A stretch of 64,000 nucleotides of DNA from an uncultured Microbacterium sp. (lineage in GTDB: Bacteria > Actinomycetota > Actinomycetes > Actinomycetales > Microbacteriaceae): assembly GCA_913774665.1 (NCBI GenBank), contig CAJYHN010000010.1, positions 1 through 64,000 on the forward strand, written 5' to 3'. A model generated the notes under the pieces. The model was not told the origin of the DNA. It saw only the letters and a program-made list of their open reading frames with translations, and did no database searches. The position numbers and the translations under genes were made by a program. Each line of letters opens with the position of its first letter. Positions within the stretch are counted from its first letter, which is position 1. Positions 49,858-57,088 of the stretch are shown here, one piece after another.

Positions 49858-50589
49858 CTACTGTGGTGCGTGCCCGTCGATCGTCCGCCTCTGCGTCGTC
49901 GATACGTCATGACGTCGGTGGCGGTCTTCTATCTCGTCGCCCTCGGCGTCATCCTCCTGTGGCCCGATCATCTCGACCGTCATGCGGACGGCGCCTACGC
50001 GATCCTTTACGCCCTCTTCCCCGGCGCGACCTCGGGAACGATGGACTTCGGCCTCAACGTCGTGCTCTTCCTCCCGTTCGGGGTTCTCCTGGCGTCGCTT
50101 CTCCGCGGACACCCGTGGAGGCTGCTCGGAATCGCCTGGGTCGTCCCTCTTCTGGTCGAGATCTTCCAGGGCGTCTTTCTTCCCGGTCGCACCAGCAGCG
50201 CCGTCGACGTCGTCGCCAACACCCTCGGGGGTGTGATCGGCGCCGTCTCGACGGTCGTCGTCCGCCGCTACCTCACCCGGCGACGCACCCGCGGACGTCG
50301 CTGAACTCGCCCGACCGACCGGCGAACCGGACCGCGTCGCCTCTTCGCCGAGCTCCCGAAGGATCCTCCGAGGATCCAGCTGGCGCGGGTCATACTCGCG
50401 CCAATCGGGGGCGAGCTCGTCCAGATCGTCGACCACCTGCTGTCTCCCCTGCTGGTACAGCGCGTGCGCACGTCCGACGAACCGCGGAAGGGCTCGACGC
50501 CACTCGCGAAGCCGTGCCGGACCGGCGATCAGTCCGATGAGCACGCCGACCACGACGAGCTTGTCGATTCCGATGTCGAACACGCTCAC
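49858..50589 (-). CDS. TatB-like Sec-independent translocase protein with long antisense tail
   Basis: The N-terminus (VFDIGIDKLVVVGVLIGLIA, then GPARLREWRRALPRFVGR) has the TatB layout: one short helix, a Gly-Pro hinge and an amphipathic helix; a charged region runs to about residue 105. The frame has no stop there and continues for about 140 residues, acidic then basic, on the opposite strand of vanZ. Usual TatB-like proteins end sooner. The GTG start at 50589 overlaps the phosphatase stop by 4 nt. TatA and TatC are encoded 0.9 kb away on the other strand. Confidence 0.65.
   Translation of the reverse strand: MSVFDIGIDKLVVVGVLIGLIAGPARLREWRRALPRFVGRAHALYQQGRQQVVDDLDELAPDWREYDPRQLDPRRILRELGEEATRSGSPVGRASSATSAGASPGEVAADDDRRDGADHTPEGVGDDVDGAAGATGKKDALEDLDQKRDDPGDSEQPPRVSAEKRRQENPEREEEHDVEAEVHRSRGRAGEEGVKDRVGAVRMTVEMIGPQEDDAEGDEIEDRHRRHDVSTTQRRTIDGHAPQ
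49870..50304 (+). CDS. VanZ-like membrane protein
   Basis: The 144-residue protein has four hydrophobic segments and the VanZ pattern: NVVLFLPFGVLLASLLRG, then LLVEIFQGVFLPGRTSSAVD and NTLGGVIGA. VanZ-like proteins are linked to glycopeptide resistance or membrane lipid effects, but most have no known role. The GTG at 49870 follows TACTGT closely; an ATG at 49909 is the alternative. The whole gene lies antisense to the 3' part of the TatB-like frame. Confidence 0.85.
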   Translation: MPVDRPPLRRRYVMTSVAVFYLVALGVILLWPDHLDRHADGAYAILYALFPGATSGTMDFGLNVVLFLPFGVLLASLLRGHPWRLLGIAWVVPLLVEIFQGVFLPGRTSSAVDVVANTLGGVIGAVSTVVVRRYLTRRRTRGRR

Positions 50590-51254
50590 GACCGCCAGGG
50601 CGCGACGGATACGCTCGGGGCCGTCGCTCGTCGGCGGTACTCCCGTCGCGAGGAGGGAATGCCGACGGGTCCGCGGGGCTCCGCGCCGAGATGAGGAAGC
50701 GCCGTCACGGCACCGAGGATCGCCGACACCGCCATGGTCGCCTGTCGCTCGAACGCGAGCCACACCGACTCCGGCTGGCCGACCGGATCGACGATGTCGT
50801 CTTGCACCTCGAAGCCGCCGGCGGATGCCACCAGCCGCGCGCGTGCCGCCGCGCGCACCAGAGAGGGCCAATCGGATGCCGAGGCTCGAACCGACGTCGA
50901 TTCGACGAGACGCGCGAACTCCCTCACCGTGAAGACCGATGAGATCAGGTCGGGCCTCAGATCCAGGACGACCCTCCGGTGCGCCCGCTCGGCGCAGAGA
51001 ACGGTGTCGCCGGTCTGCAACACCCCTTCTGCGAGGCGTCGCGATCGGTGAGCGCTCAGATCGAGACCGTACGTCTCGCCGAGGCGCGCCACTTCTTCGG
51101 CGACGGGGAGACCGGCGCGCGCAGCGGACCCCGCGCTCTCGACGACCAGGCCCGCGGCCGCGCCCGACTCGAGGCGAGACATGAGCAGCGCCGCGACGAA
51201 AGGGGATCGGATCATATTGGCCGTGCAGACGACCACGATGCGATCGCCGATCAT
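50586..51254 (-). CDS. low-molecular-weight protein-tyrosine phosphatase
   Basis: The 222-residue protein has the LMW-PTP P-loop CTANMIRS (C-x5-R) right after the first strand, and the general-acid Asp in DDIVDPVGQ. The Gly normally found in the loop (C-x-G-N) is Ala. Such phosphatases remove phosphate from bacterial tyrosine kinases like the one at 55134, and thus control exopolysaccharide export. A C-terminal tail of about 40 residues exceeds the usual length. It heads an operon with the TatB-like gene. Confidence 0.88.
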   Translation of the reverse strand: MIGDRIVVVCTANMIRSPFVAALLMSRLESGAAAGLVVESAGSAARAGLPVAEEVARLGETYGLDLSAHRSRRLAEGVLQTGDTVLCAERAHRRVVLDLRPDLISSVFTVREFARLVESTSVRASASDWPSLVRAAARARLVASAGGFEVQDDIVDPVGQPESVWLAFERQATMAVSAILGAVTALPHLGAEPRGPVGIPSSRREYRRRATAPSVSVAPWRS

Positions 51255-51474
51255 CCCGCGCTCTTCCGCATCACGCTTCTCCTCTGCCGGAATTCATCAC
51301 GTCGGCCAGTCAAACCCATCCCGGTGGAGGCGCTCGCGCGCCGCGAATCCTCTGCTCCCCTGCCCGCGCGGGTGAAGTGACGAGCCAAGGTGGGGGAACT
51401 TGCGACGATGCCGCGAGGCGCCGGGCGGAGCGGACGGAGCATGGAGTCTCGATCAACGAACGAAGGATCCCCCG

Positions 51475-51717
51475 ATGGGCATTTTCGGCAACGCGTTCTC
51501 CGGGTGGCACCTCATCCTCATCCTCGCGGTCATCCTCCTGCTCTTCGGCGCCGCCAAGCTTCCGGGGCTCGCGAAAAGCGTCGGTGAGTCGGTGCGTATC
51601 CTGCGCTCCGAGACGAAAGAGACCAAGACCACGAAAGACATCGAGGGCGCGTCTACGATCGCGCCCGACGCGGAACACCCAGAGCAGAGCCGCCCCGGGC
51701 CCTCCCCCGCGCCGTGA
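51475..51717 (+). CDS. tatA: Sec-independent translocase protein TatA
   Basis: The 80-residue protein has a short N-terminal helix (WHLILILAVILLLFG), the hinge AAKLPGLAKS and an amphipathic helix. TatA multimers form the pore of the twin-arginine system. GAAGGA lies 7 nt before the ATG. The stop overlaps the tatC GTG by 4 nt, so the two are translated together. The C-terminal tail is short. Confidence 0.93.
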   Translation: MGIFGNAFSGWHLILILAVILLLFGAAKLPGLAKSVGESVRILRSETKETKTTKDIEGASTIAPDAEHPEQSRPGPSPAP

Positions 51718-52511
51718 CGCGACGGCGCGGAGAGAGGCTTCCCCGCGAATCACGACGCACTGATGGCAGCGGGGGCGCGATGCCCCTGCTCTCCCATCTC
51801 TCCGAGTTGCGAAAACGCGTGACCATCTCAGCCGTGGCCATCGTCGTCGCGGGGACAGCGGGTTTCGCTCTCTCCGATGCGGTCATCGCGGCTGCCGCCG
51901 AGCCCCTGGCGCACGTGGAGGGGCCGTCGCTCACAAGCCTCAACTTCACTCGCATCGGGGAAGCGTTCGATCTCCGCTTCAAGATCGCTTTAGCGATCGG
52001 CATCGTCCTCGCCGCGCCCGTTTGGATCTACCAGATCTGGGCGTTCCTGGTCCCCGGCCTCACCCGTCGCGAGCGCCGGATAGGCGTCGCCTTCATGGGA
52101 ACCGCCGTCCCGCTTTTCCTCGGCGGGGTCGTCTTCGGGTGGCTCGTCGTTCCGCAGATCGTCCACCTCCTGGCGGGATTCGCCCCCTCCGGATCGACGA
52201 CCATGCTGACCGCGAGCCAGTACTTCGACTTTCTCCTGAAGTTGGTGGTGGGCGTGGGAGTCGCCTTCGTGTCACCGCTGGCCGTGGTCGCCCTGAACGC
52301 CGTAGGTGTGCTCAGCGCTGCCAGCATCATCCGAGGTTGGAGAGTCGCGCTCATCGTGATCGTCATCTTCTCGGCGACCGTCACGCCCCCCTCGGATCTG
52401 ATGAGCATGCTGATCATCGCGCTCCCCTTGTGCGCCCTCTACGTCGGATCAGCCCTCTGGGCGTGGGCGCATGACCGCCGAGCGGCGCGTCGCAGAACGC
52501 CCAGCCGTTGA
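51714..52511 (+). CDS. tatC: Sec-independent translocase protein TatC
   Basis: TatC recognises twin-arginine signal peptides and forms the receptor with TatB. The 265-residue protein has six hydrophobic segments, the family start MPLLSHLSELRKRV, the segment APVWIYQIWAFLVPGLTRRE and a C-terminal DRRAARRR tail. The GTG at 51714 overlaps tatA; the first 22 residues precede the conserved start at Met23, so initiation at 51780 is an alternative. Confidence 0.93.
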   Translation: MTRRRGERLPRESRRTDGSGGAMPLLSHLSELRKRVTISAVAIVVAGTAGFALSDAVIAAAAEPLAHVEGPSLTSLNFTRIGEAFDLRFKIALAIGIVLAAPVWIYQIWAFLVPGLTRRERRIGVAFMGTAVPLFLGGVVFGWLVVPQIVHLLAGFAPSGSTTMLTASQYFDFLLKLVVGVGVAFVSPLAVVALNAVGVLSAASIIRGWRVALIVIVIFSATVTPPSDLMSMLIIALPLCALYVGSALWAWAHDRRAARRRTPSR

Positions 52512-52530
52512 CCGATGACGGCGGCGCGAC

Positions 52531-52884
52531 TCAGTCGATGTCGCGCTCGGGTATCAACACCTCCGCCATGAGGTCATCGGACTGCACCCCCGCGATGAGT
52601 GCGCGGGCGGCGCGGAGCGGAACGGATACGGAGATGCCGACGCCGGTCTCCACGACAACCCACGTCTCCGTGTCGTCCGTGCGACGCACGAGGCCGACCT
52701 CCACGCCGGCGAGGATTCCGGGGCCGTGCGCGGTGACTTGCCTCACGCGAGCCGTCATCCCGAAGCCGACGCTACGGTGATCCTCATCATCGGGGTGAAC
52801 GGTCGACCCGTGTTCGGTGACGCACCACGAGAAGGCGCACTCTCGGGTTTCGCCGGTCCGTTCGTTCCGCATCCGTGAATTCAT
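52531..52884 (-). CDS. DUF6907-like hypothetical protein
   Basis: The 117-residue protein has a short Cys-containing N-terminus (ECAFSWCVTEHGSTVHP) and then a beta-rich part (ETWVVVETGVGISVSVPL), like the DUF6907 group of Actinobacteria. GAGAGAGGTG lies before the ATG. It follows the XRE regulator by 91 nt and is probably its operon partner. The function is unknown. Confidence 0.6.
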   Translation of the reverse strand: MNSRMRNERTGETRECAFSWCVTEHGSTVHPDDEDHRSVGFGMTARVRQVTAHGPGILAGVEVGLVRRTDDTETWVVVETGVGISVSVPLRAARALIAGVQSDDLMAEVLIPERDID

Positions 52885-52975
52885 GCCAGACACCTCTCTC
52901 TCGGGGTCGTCCGTACGGACGACCCGAACACCGGTGGGCACGAACGCATTACATCGCGAACCTCCGACACCGCCG

Positions 52976-53251
52976 TCAACGACCGGGAGGAAGGCCCTTC
53001 GGCGGGGTCGGGATGAGCTCCGGAAGCGGGATGCCCAGCACGTCCGAAAGAGCGACGAGAGTCCGGAGACGCGGATTCGCGGCGGTTCCGGGATTGGACT
53101 CGCCCTTCTCCAACTTCCGATAGGTGAACGTCGCCAGGCCCGCCGCGTGCGCGACCTGCTCCTGAGACATCTGTTTGACGGCACGGGCACGAAGCATGCG
53201 CGCACCCAGCTCGCGGGCGAACTCGGTCCAGGGGTCGTGCGCATCGCTCAT
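52976..53251 (-). CDS. XRE family transcriptional regulator
   Basis: The 91-residue protein is one helix-turn-helix domain: MSQEQVAHAAGLATFTYRKLEKGESNP, given here in parts: MSQEQVAHAAGL and TYRKLEKGESNP. It has no ligand domain, as in short auto-repressors. An inverted repeat in its own promoter (53281-53292) is the likely operator. Confidence 0.88.
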   Translation of the reverse strand: MSDAHDPWTEFARELGARMLRARAVKQMSQEQVAHAAGLATFTYRKLEKGESNPGTAANPRLRTLVALSDVLGIPLPELIPTPPKGLPPGR

Positions 53252-53603
53252 GGAACCAGCTTGATCGGCGGCCCACGCTCACATGAACATGTAAACATTC
53301 TCCTCGTCAACCAGGCATGCTTTGCCGCTCTCCCGCCAGAACGGGTGACGCGCAGCCGAGCCGAGGTGAGGCCCTGGGCGATCGTCGGGTATGCCGCGCG
53401 GCAGAGCTCCCGTACCGCGGCCAGCTCAGCCGACCGGAGACAACCGTCGCTTCGCCATGGCCCGGCGCCTTCACCCCGCCGCGACGCGCGAACCACGCTG
53501 AAGCACTTTCGCGAGAGGTGCAAGAGTCCCCGCGCCCACCGCCCTCTCCGCCTCCGGTCGAGGGCCCTCGGAAAGTCCCCCGGGCGTCGAAAGCGGAGCA
53601 CTC
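53252..53603. other. 352-bp gap before sugar transferase 2
   Basis: Its left end holds the XRE promoter and operator. The remaining 290 bp have open frames on both strands, but with no ribosome binding site and with shifting composition. I see no gene here. The sugar transferase start has GGAGC only four bases upstream. Confidence 0.6.
53281..53292 (-). promoter_or_regulatory. predicted XRE operator
   Basis: ACATG-AA-CATGT is a perfect inverted repeat 30 bp before the XRE start codon. On the minus strand a TTGACG (53304-53309) lies upstream, so the repeat overlaps the likely -10 region; a further half-like site TAAACAT follows. Confidence 0.55.
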
Positions 53604-55079
53604 ATGAATTCTTCCGTCTCACTTCTGGAGTCACCTCATCCCTTGCGCCAGCTCACCCCCGAGCCCCGGCCGCGCCGTACGTCCTGGCAGCGGAGGTACG
53701 CACGGCTGGTCGCGGGTGTCGATACCGTCGTCATCGTCGGTGCGGTCTTCGGCGCGCAGGTGTTCTGGTTGGGACCCCACCGCGTTGATGTCGCGTCCGC
53801 ACCGTTGGACTACACGACCGTCTCGGTCGGGCTCTCCCTGGCCTGGCTCCTCGCTCTGGCCGTCTGGGGCACCCGGCAGCCGAGGGTCATCGGTTATGGG
53901 GTTGGCGAGTACCGACTAGTCCTCGCCGCGTCCGTGCAGCTGTTCGGCCTCGTGGGCATCGCGGCCTATCTGACGACCGCCGACCTCTCGCGCGGGTACT
54001 TCCTCCTGAGCCTCCCCCTGGGTGGTGCGGCTCTGCTTCTGGGTCGGATGCTCTGCCGCCTCTGGCTCGGTCGCCGTCGACGCGCCGGAGCGATGAGCGC
54101 CCGCGTCGTCCTCGTGGGGAGGGCAGAAGAGAACGCGCGTGTGGCCGAAGAACTCGAGTGTCACTCCGACGCAGGGCTACGCGTCGTCGGAGCGCATATC
54201 GTGACCCGGAATCCCGACGGCTCGACGTGGACCGAGGAGGACGCGACCCGACTCAGCCAGGCCCTTTCGGAACTCGATGCCGACAGCGTCCTCGTCTCGG
54301 GCGGTGCCGCGCTCGACGCCGGCGACATCCGGCGCATCGGCTGGGGGTTGCACCCCGGCCGCCAGCACTTGATCGTCGCCGTCAACCTCACCGACGTCGC
54401 GGGGCCGCGCCTGCACACGCGCCCGGTCGCCGGGCTTCCCCTCGTCCACATCGAGACCCCGCAGTTCTCGGCCGCCCAGCGGGTCATGAAGCGCGCGTTC
54501 GACATCGTCTGTTCGGGGACGCTCATCGTCCTCCTCTCCCCCGTCCTGGCCGTCATCGCGCTCCTCGTACGCGCGTCCGGTCCCGGACGTGTGTTGTACA
54601 GACAGGAGCGCGTGGGCCAGGGCGGAGAGCATTTCGGCATGCTGAAGTTCCGCTCGATGATCGACGGAGCCGACGCTCGGCTGCAGGAGTTGCTGGCCGC
54701 CCAGGGACGAGAGGGATCCCCTCTGTTCAAGATCGACAACGACCCGCGCATCACGCCGCTCGGACGATGGCTTCGCAAATACTCCCTCGACGAGCTGCCC
54801 CAGCTCTTCAACGTGCTCGGCGGTCAGATGAGCCTGGTCGGACCTCGCCCGCAGCGTGACGCCGAGGTCGAGTTCTACGACGACGACGCGCATCGCCGGC
54901 TGATGGTGCGCCCCGGCATGAGCGGCCTGTGGCAGGTGAGCGGCCGTTCCGCCCTCGCGTGGGACGACGCGATCCGCCTCGATCTCTTCTACGTGGAAAA
55001 CTGGTCGCTCGTGGGCGATGTGGCGATCCTCCTTCGCACGTTCAAGGCGGTTTTCGCGCCGGGCTCCACCGCTCACTGA
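53604..55079 (+). CDS. polyprenyl-phosphate sugar phosphotransferase 2
   Basis: The 491-residue protein is a paralogue of the transferase at 43705. It has a short head, four hydrophobic segments (about residues 35-160), a middle domain ending VAGPRLHTRPVAGLPLVHIE, and the catalytic domain with FGMLKFRSMIDGADARLQ, DELPQLFNVLGGQMSLVGPR and MSGLWQVSGRSALAWDD. The two share long stretches, so one may be a recent duplicate or they may prime different glycans. The gene converges with the tyrosine kinase gene at a shared terminator. Confidence 0.92.
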   Translation: MNSSVSLLESPHPLRQLTPEPRPRRTSWQRRYARLVAGVDTVVIVGAVFGAQVFWLGPHRVDVASAPLDYTTVSVGLSLAWLLALAVWGTRQPRVIGYGVGEYRLVLAASVQLFGLVGIAAYLTTADLSRGYFLLSLPLGGAALLLGRMLCRLWLGRRRRAGAMSARVVLVGRAEENARVAEELECHSDAGLRVVGAHIVTRNPDGSTWTEEDATRLSQALSELDADSVLVSGGAALDAGDIRRIGWGLHPGRQHLIVAVNLTDVAGPRLHTRPVAGLPLVHIETPQFSAAQRVMKRAFDIVCSGTLIVLLSPVLAVIALLVRASGPGRVLYRQERVGQGGEHFGMLKFRSMIDGADARLQELLAAQGREGSPLFKIDNDPRITPLGRWLRKYSLDELPQLFNVLGGQMSLVGPRPQRDAEVEFYDDDAHRRLMVRPGMSGLWQVSGRSALAWDDAIRLDLFYVENWSLVGDVAILLRTFKAVFAPGSTAH

Positions 55080-55124
55080 GAAACGATGAGGCGCCGGCTC
55101 TGCGAGCCGGCGCCTCATCGTTTC
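55080..55124. terminator. bidirectional terminator
   Basis: A perfect 21-bp stem (55080-55100 with 55104-55124) with loop TGC lies between the convergent sugar transferase 2 and tyrosine kinase genes. The A/T pattern at its ends (GAAAC / GTTTC) suits termination in both directions. Confidence 0.92.
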
Positions 55125-55133
55125 CGGGGGAGG

Positions 55134-56792
55134 TCACTCGTCCCGCGACCGGCCGCGTCGCGCAGGGATGGCCGACTCGGTCGCGACACGGGTCGACGCC
55201 ATCCCGACCGCGACTTCACTCGGAGCTTCACCCGCTGATGGCCCCAACTTGGTCCGGTTTGAGAGGGTCCTGAGCCCGCTGACGTTCGCCGGAGGAAGAT
55301 TCCCCGAGAAGCGCCGCGTCGTGGCTGCGTGTTCTGCTCCGGACGCCGATGACGCCCCCGCACGATTGCGTCGGCGTCCGAACCAGGGCGAACGGCGTTC
55401 GGGGCGGGCCGCCCCGTAGCCGTAGTACCCGGCGTACTGGGAGCCGTAGTAGCCCGAGTCCGCGCCCCGCAGCGGCACGCGGTTCAAGACGATCCCGAGC
55501 AATCTGCCTCGCGTCCTCGCGATGTTCTCGGAAGCGCGCGTCAACATGTCGTCGGTGGTCCGACCCGCGGTGACGACGAGAACGGCTCCGTCTGCCCAGC
55601 TCGCGATGACGGCCGCGTCCGCCACCGCGAGTGTCGGGGGCGAATCGATGACGACGACGAGATCCTCGGCCAATTTCCTCGCGAGCGACTGCATGCGCTG
55701 CGACCCGACCATCTCACTCGGATTCGGCGGGGTTCGCCCCGCCGCGACGACGAAGAGATGCGCGTTCTCGTCGACTTGATGCGCGACCTGCTCGATCTGC
55801 GCGCGGCCCGCGAGGACGTCGGACAGACCGACATCGTCGGAGAATCCGAACAGCCCACCCAGGACGGGCCGCCTCAGGTCGGCGTCGATCAGAACGACGG
55901 ACTGACCCGTCGCCGCGATGCTGACGGCGAGATTCGCCGCCGTCGTCGATTTCCCGTCTCCGGGCAACGGGCTGGTGACGACCATGATGCGGGCAGGATG
56001 GTCTACGTCGACGTACTGGAGGTTCGTGCGGAGCTCGCGGATCGCTTCCTTGTGCGCGAAGGATCCACGGCCGTCCTCGATGTCGTCGAAGGAGAACACG
56101 GCCCGCCCGCCCGACAGCTCTTTGTCGACGGGAAGGACGCCGATCACCGACGCGTCTGTGACCTCGGCGACATCGGAGACCCGGCGGATGCGGCGGTCGA
56201 AGGCCCTGCGGACGAGGGCGGAGATCACGCCGATCACCGCGCCGCCGATCGCCCCGATGGCGATGTCCAACTTCACATTGGGCGATGACGGTGCCGCCGG
56301 CAGGCGCGCGGAATCACCGGCGACGAGCCGTACCGCCCCCTGGCCGCTCCCACCGGTCTCGAGCTGATCGACCTGCTTGCTCATCCCCTTGATCCATGCC
56401 TCCGCGAGGTCTCGCGCGGCCTCCGGGGTCGGCCCGGAGGCATCCACCCGCACGTTCACGGTGTCCACCGGGTTGGTCACTCGGATGCGCCGGACGAGCT
56501 GCTCGGGGCTCGCGGTGAGACCGAGTTCGTCGCGAGCGGTCTCGGCGACGCTCCGCCAGTAGCCCATGTCGACGAAGGACTTCACTTTCGACAGGGCGAG
56601 CTGGTTCCCCGCGAGCGCCGCGCCGGTCGATCCGTCGGAGGCGACCGCAGCCACGTACCCGCTCGCGTCGGCGATGTAGACCCGCGGCTGCGTGGCACTC
56701 CACGCGAAGCCCGCCAACCCTCCGATCACCGTGAGGGCGATGATCGCCTTCCAGTAGGCGCGCAAGATGCGCACCACCCGCTGCATGTCCAC
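55134..56792 (-). CDS. Wzc-like bacterial tyrosine kinase / chain-length regulator
   Basis: The 552-residue protein joins a Wzz-type membrane part (helices near residues 16-38 and 185-205, with an extracytoplasmic loop between) to a cytoplasmic BY-kinase: Walker A PLPGDGKSTTAANLA, Walker A' VVLIDADLRRP and Walker B LVVVIDSPPT. A Tyr cluster follows (GYYGSQYAGYYGYG), the autophosphorylation site. It controls polymerisation and export of exopolysaccharide. The GTG at 56792 is preferred because AAAGG lies 8 nt upstream; an ATG two codons later is the alternative. The LMW phosphatase at 50586 is the likely opposing enzyme. Confidence 0.93.
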   Translation of the reverse strand: MDMQRVVRILRAYWKAIIALTVIGGLAGFAWSATQPRVYIADASGYVAAVASDGSTGAALAGNQLALSKVKSFVDMGYWRSVAETARDELGLTASPEQLVRRIRVTNPVDTVNVRVDASGPTPEAARDLAEAWIKGMSKQVDQLETGGSGQGAVRLVAGDSARLPAAPSSPNVKLDIAIGAIGGAVIGVISALVRRAFDRRIRRVSDVAEVTDASVIGVLPVDKELSGGRAVFSFDDIEDGRGSFAHKEAIRELRTNLQYVDVDHPARIMVVTSPLPGDGKSTTAANLAVSIAATGQSVVLIDADLRRPVLGGLFGFSDDVGLSDVLAGRAQIEQVAHQVDENAHLFVVAAGRTPPNPSEMVGSQRMQSLARKLAEDLVVVIDSPPTLAVADAAVIASWADGAVLVVTAGRTTDDMLTRASENIARTRGRLLGIVLNRVPLRGADSGYYGSQYAGYYGYGAARPERRSPWFGRRRNRAGASSASGAEHAATTRRFSGNLPPANVSGLRTLSNRTKLGPSAGEAPSEVAVGMASTRVATESAIPARRGRSRDE

Positions 56793-57088
56793 TCGTTCCG
56801 CCTTTCGCCTGACGCGACGGCGGCACCGTCGGGTCGCCCGAAGCATAAACACAGGAGCGAATCGCGCCGGTTCGCCTCCGGCGCACGATGGCCGGGCGAA
56901 AGGACCGGCCCGCAGACAGGGTGATGCCGAGAGGGTGAGAGGGGGATGACGGGAGGGATGAAAGATGCGAATTTGGCCCCACGGTTTCCCACCTCACCCG
57001 CAGGATCATCTCGACGGGGCGCTCTCTCGCCACGTCGACCGCCACCCCACCCGAAGGGGTGGTGCGTCCGAACCTTTGTGGAGGCTTG
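56793..57088. other. divergent region, tyrosine kinase / LuxR regulator
   Basis: No gene is seen in this interval. A hairpin CCACCCC-N7-GGGGTGG (57042-57062) lies in the presumed leader of the LuxR gene, 27 nt before its ATG. A G-rich run (GAGAGGGGGATGACGGGAGG, about 56937-56956) lies in the middle. Confidence 0.6.

Noticed and set aside
53248-53601. Minus-strand 117-codon frame before sugar transferase 2
   Set aside because: It includes the XRE promoter and operator and has an Arg/Ser/Cys-rich composition typical of shadow frames.
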